64,000 nt of DNA from Prinia subflava. Taxonomy: Eukaryota; Chordata; Aves; Passeriformes; Cisticolidae. Shown piece by piece: positions 62,190 through 64,000 of this stretch (positions are counted from its first letter, which is position 1; each line of letters opens with the position of its first letter). Where the stretch lies: assembly GCF_021018805.1 (NCBI RefSeq), contig NC_086283.1:63008182-63072181 (forward strand), written 5' to 3'. The translations under genes and the position numbers were made by a program. The notes under the pieces were generated by a model. It saw nothing but the letters and a program-made list of their open reading frames with translations, ran no database searches and had not been told where the DNA came from.

Positions 62190-62772
62190 TGGGATTCTGT
62201 ACCTGGCTGAACACAGGGATAAACTGGGAGAGGAGAGGCTGGAGATGAGCCCTGCAGAACAAGATCTGGGGTTGCTGGTCAGCAGCAGGCTCACTGTGAG
62301 CCAGCAGTGTGCCCAGGCAGAGAGAAGATCATCCTGCTATATTCAGCACTGGTGTAGCCTGAGCTGTGCTGGGCCGCTCCATTTGAGAGGGACCTGCTGG
62401 TGCCTTGGTTGTGTCCAGGGAGGCCAACAGAGCTGGTGAAAGGGCTGGCCAGCCAGTCCTGTAAGGAGTGGCTGAGGACCCTAGACTGGCCTCATTTGCA
62501 GAAATGGAGGATGAGGCTGACCTCACTGCTCTCTACAGGTTCCTGACGAAGGGGGGTGGAAAGGGAGATGCTCAGCTCTTTCCCCTGGGATCCAGTGACA
62601 GGACATGTAGAAATGGATCAAAGCTGCATCAGGGTGGTTTGCAATGGACATTACTGAAAGGGTGATCCAACACTGGAACAGACTATCTAGCAAGGTGGTT
62701 GAAGCCCTGTGTCTGTTGGTGCGTTCAGGAGATATTTGGACAATGCCCTTGCTAAATGCAATGCTAAATTTC
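62190..62772 (+). mobile_element. CR1 LINE fragment, plus strand
   Basis: It begins near ACTGGGAGAGGAGAGGCTGG and contains CTCACTGTGAGCCAGCAGTG (protein form SSRLTVSQQCAQAE), a CTCATTTGCAGAAATGGAGG-like region and the later ACACTGGAACAGACTATCTA block, all in CR1 order. It is internally rearranged (the 62330-62470 part is compressed) and inactive. Confidence 0.75.
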
Positions 62773-62784
62773 ATGCCACTGGTG

Positions 62785-62950
62785 ACTGCCTAATGCTCCA
62801 ATCTATCTTGATATCCTTGAAAGTCTCCTGGGAGAGTCAATACCTCCCAGTTTGGTGTCGTTAGCCAAACTGCATGTTCAGCCCCTGCATCAGCTCACTG
62901 ATGAAAATATTGTGCAAACTGCCTCTAGAACAGAGGTGTGAAACATCATC
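62785..62950 (-). mobile_element. CR1 LINE fragment, minus strand, facing the previous one
   Basis: The plus text CCAGTTTGGTGTCGTTAGCC and then CTCACTGATGAAAATATTGT is reverse-complement CR1 RT sequence (the FADDTKLGG region). This puts two CR1 pieces tail to tail. Confidence 0.65.
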
Positions 62951-64000
62951 TTATATTGCCAGTCCTTTCCATTAGCAGTGCATAGGTAGATCATCAGCCC
63001 TGTCTCATGATCTTGTGCACAGATGTGCTCTATTTTCACTTGGATCACCAGGAACACCCAATACAAAGCTTACTTTGGCTTTTTGCATTGTCTAGGAAAA
63101 CAGGTTATCAGATTGCATTAGAATGACACAGGGAGATGATGCCTCATTTATAAAATTAACTGTTGCATAGACAATTAAACTGCATTTGAATTAATTTGAA
63201 GGTGGGGTAAGTGTACATAAGTTTATATCATCAGAGTGTTTTCTCATGTAATTGTGGTACAATTACTTGTAAACCCCCAGCTGGTCTATCATAGAACCAG
63301 AGTCTCAATATCATGGACTGAGAAATGTTGCTTCCATCTGCAAGACCAAAAAGCAGCTTTCCCCATAAAAAAAAAAAAAAAAAAAAAAAAAGCAACGGTG
63401 ATGTTACCAGGGATCTTTGATTGTTCTGGAATTATATTTGTGAGCAGAAAGTGATTAGACTATTGGTTTGCCCTGGCCAGAGACTGCAGAGATGAAAAGT
63501 GTATATTAAACATAAGGTAAAGAGAACTCTAAACATCAGTTAGAGTGTCCCCATCTTTTCTTCCTTGTAAGTTATTGTTTTATGTGTGTGTGTGTCATTT
63601 GGGAATTAATTAATTAAACAGAATATCTCTTTTGCTCTTCACAGTGCTCAGGACCAGGTTGCCCTGTTATCGTAAGGAACCTTCCCAGCACCCGTCTCTT
63701 TGAAGAAACAGATCATACAGAGGATGGCAGCACTGATCTTTTTGAGATTGCTGGGGCTGTTCTCTTGTAGAATACACAGAAGGGGCCTGAAATTGTTTCT
63801 AACTAATCTTGAATTTGAATATAGTGAGTGACTGGGTCTACAATAGTAGGAAAGACAATCATATGCGGTGCAAGCTAAGCACTGCTGTATTGGGGTGTCT
63901 CTGAATAACTTAGATAATCCTGACACTCTCAAGTAATTTTTGAGGTTTCTGAGGTCTCTGTTTCAGTTCAAGAAGAAAATAAGATGAATGCTATATTAGA
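62951..64000. other. Unassigned DNA to the window end, with a poly-A run
   Basis: A 26-base A run lies at 63366-63391, possibly a retrotransposon tail without an identifiable body. A short (TG)n lies at 63584-63594. A 94-codon minus frame at 63648-63932 has no recognised domain. Confidence 0.45.

Overview
This window looks like bird nuclear DNA, most likely from a songbird. It is AT-rich and holds many old CR1 LINE fragments together with LTRs of three kinds: ERVK-like, gamma/ERV1-like and ERVL-like. I recognise no host protein-coding exon with confidence and no tRNA, rRNA or CRISPR array. Almost everything that can be named is transposable-element sequence, and the rest reads as intergenic or intronic DNA.

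The main feature, at 18717-30300, is a retrovirus inside a retrovirus. The outer element (+ strand, 18723-30294) has 331-bp LTRs, a 6-bp target duplication (GTTACA) and a tRNA-Lys-like primer site, which together indicate an ERVK/betaretrovirus-like element. Its only clear gene is gag (matrix, capsid, one zinc knuckle, arginine-rich tail). No protease, reverse transcriptase or integrase is visible. A second provirus (- strand, 21636-29538) landed 448 bp after the gag stop. It has 392-bp LTRs, a 4-bp duplication (GTTC), a primer site, a long gag-pro-RT frame, RNase H, an integrase with all its metal-binding residues, and an env with most of its surface subunit missing. It is gamma/ERV1-like and broken by at least two frame disruptions, one nonsense codon and the env deletion. 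Both LTR pairs differ at 5 positions, so both insertions are fairly young and the inner one is the later. A solo LTR of the outer family, with its own 6-bp duplication, lies at 8343-8673.

Left arm (1-18 kb): the 3' end of an LTR (1-347); a 750-bp purine-rich satellite in three phases (2159-2911); a minus-strand CR1 (6408-7190); an ERVL-like LTR (about 7700-8231); the solo ERVK LTR; a second minus-strand CR1 (12765-13942); and long unassigned AT-rich stretches.

Right arm (30-64 kb): further copies of the LTR family seen at position 1 (33980-34610 minus; 39494-40233 plus, with duplication AGAAG; 52635-53439 minus, inserted in another LTR); ERVK-like, ERVL-like and unassigned LTRs near 38.8, 41.8, 43.1 and 56.4 kb; a same-strand pile-up of three CR1 fragments (45.7-47.8 kb); and two facing CR1 fragments near 62.2-62.95 kb. 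Family assignments rest on motifs, terminal dinucleotides, target duplications and remembered consensus patterns. No database search was run.
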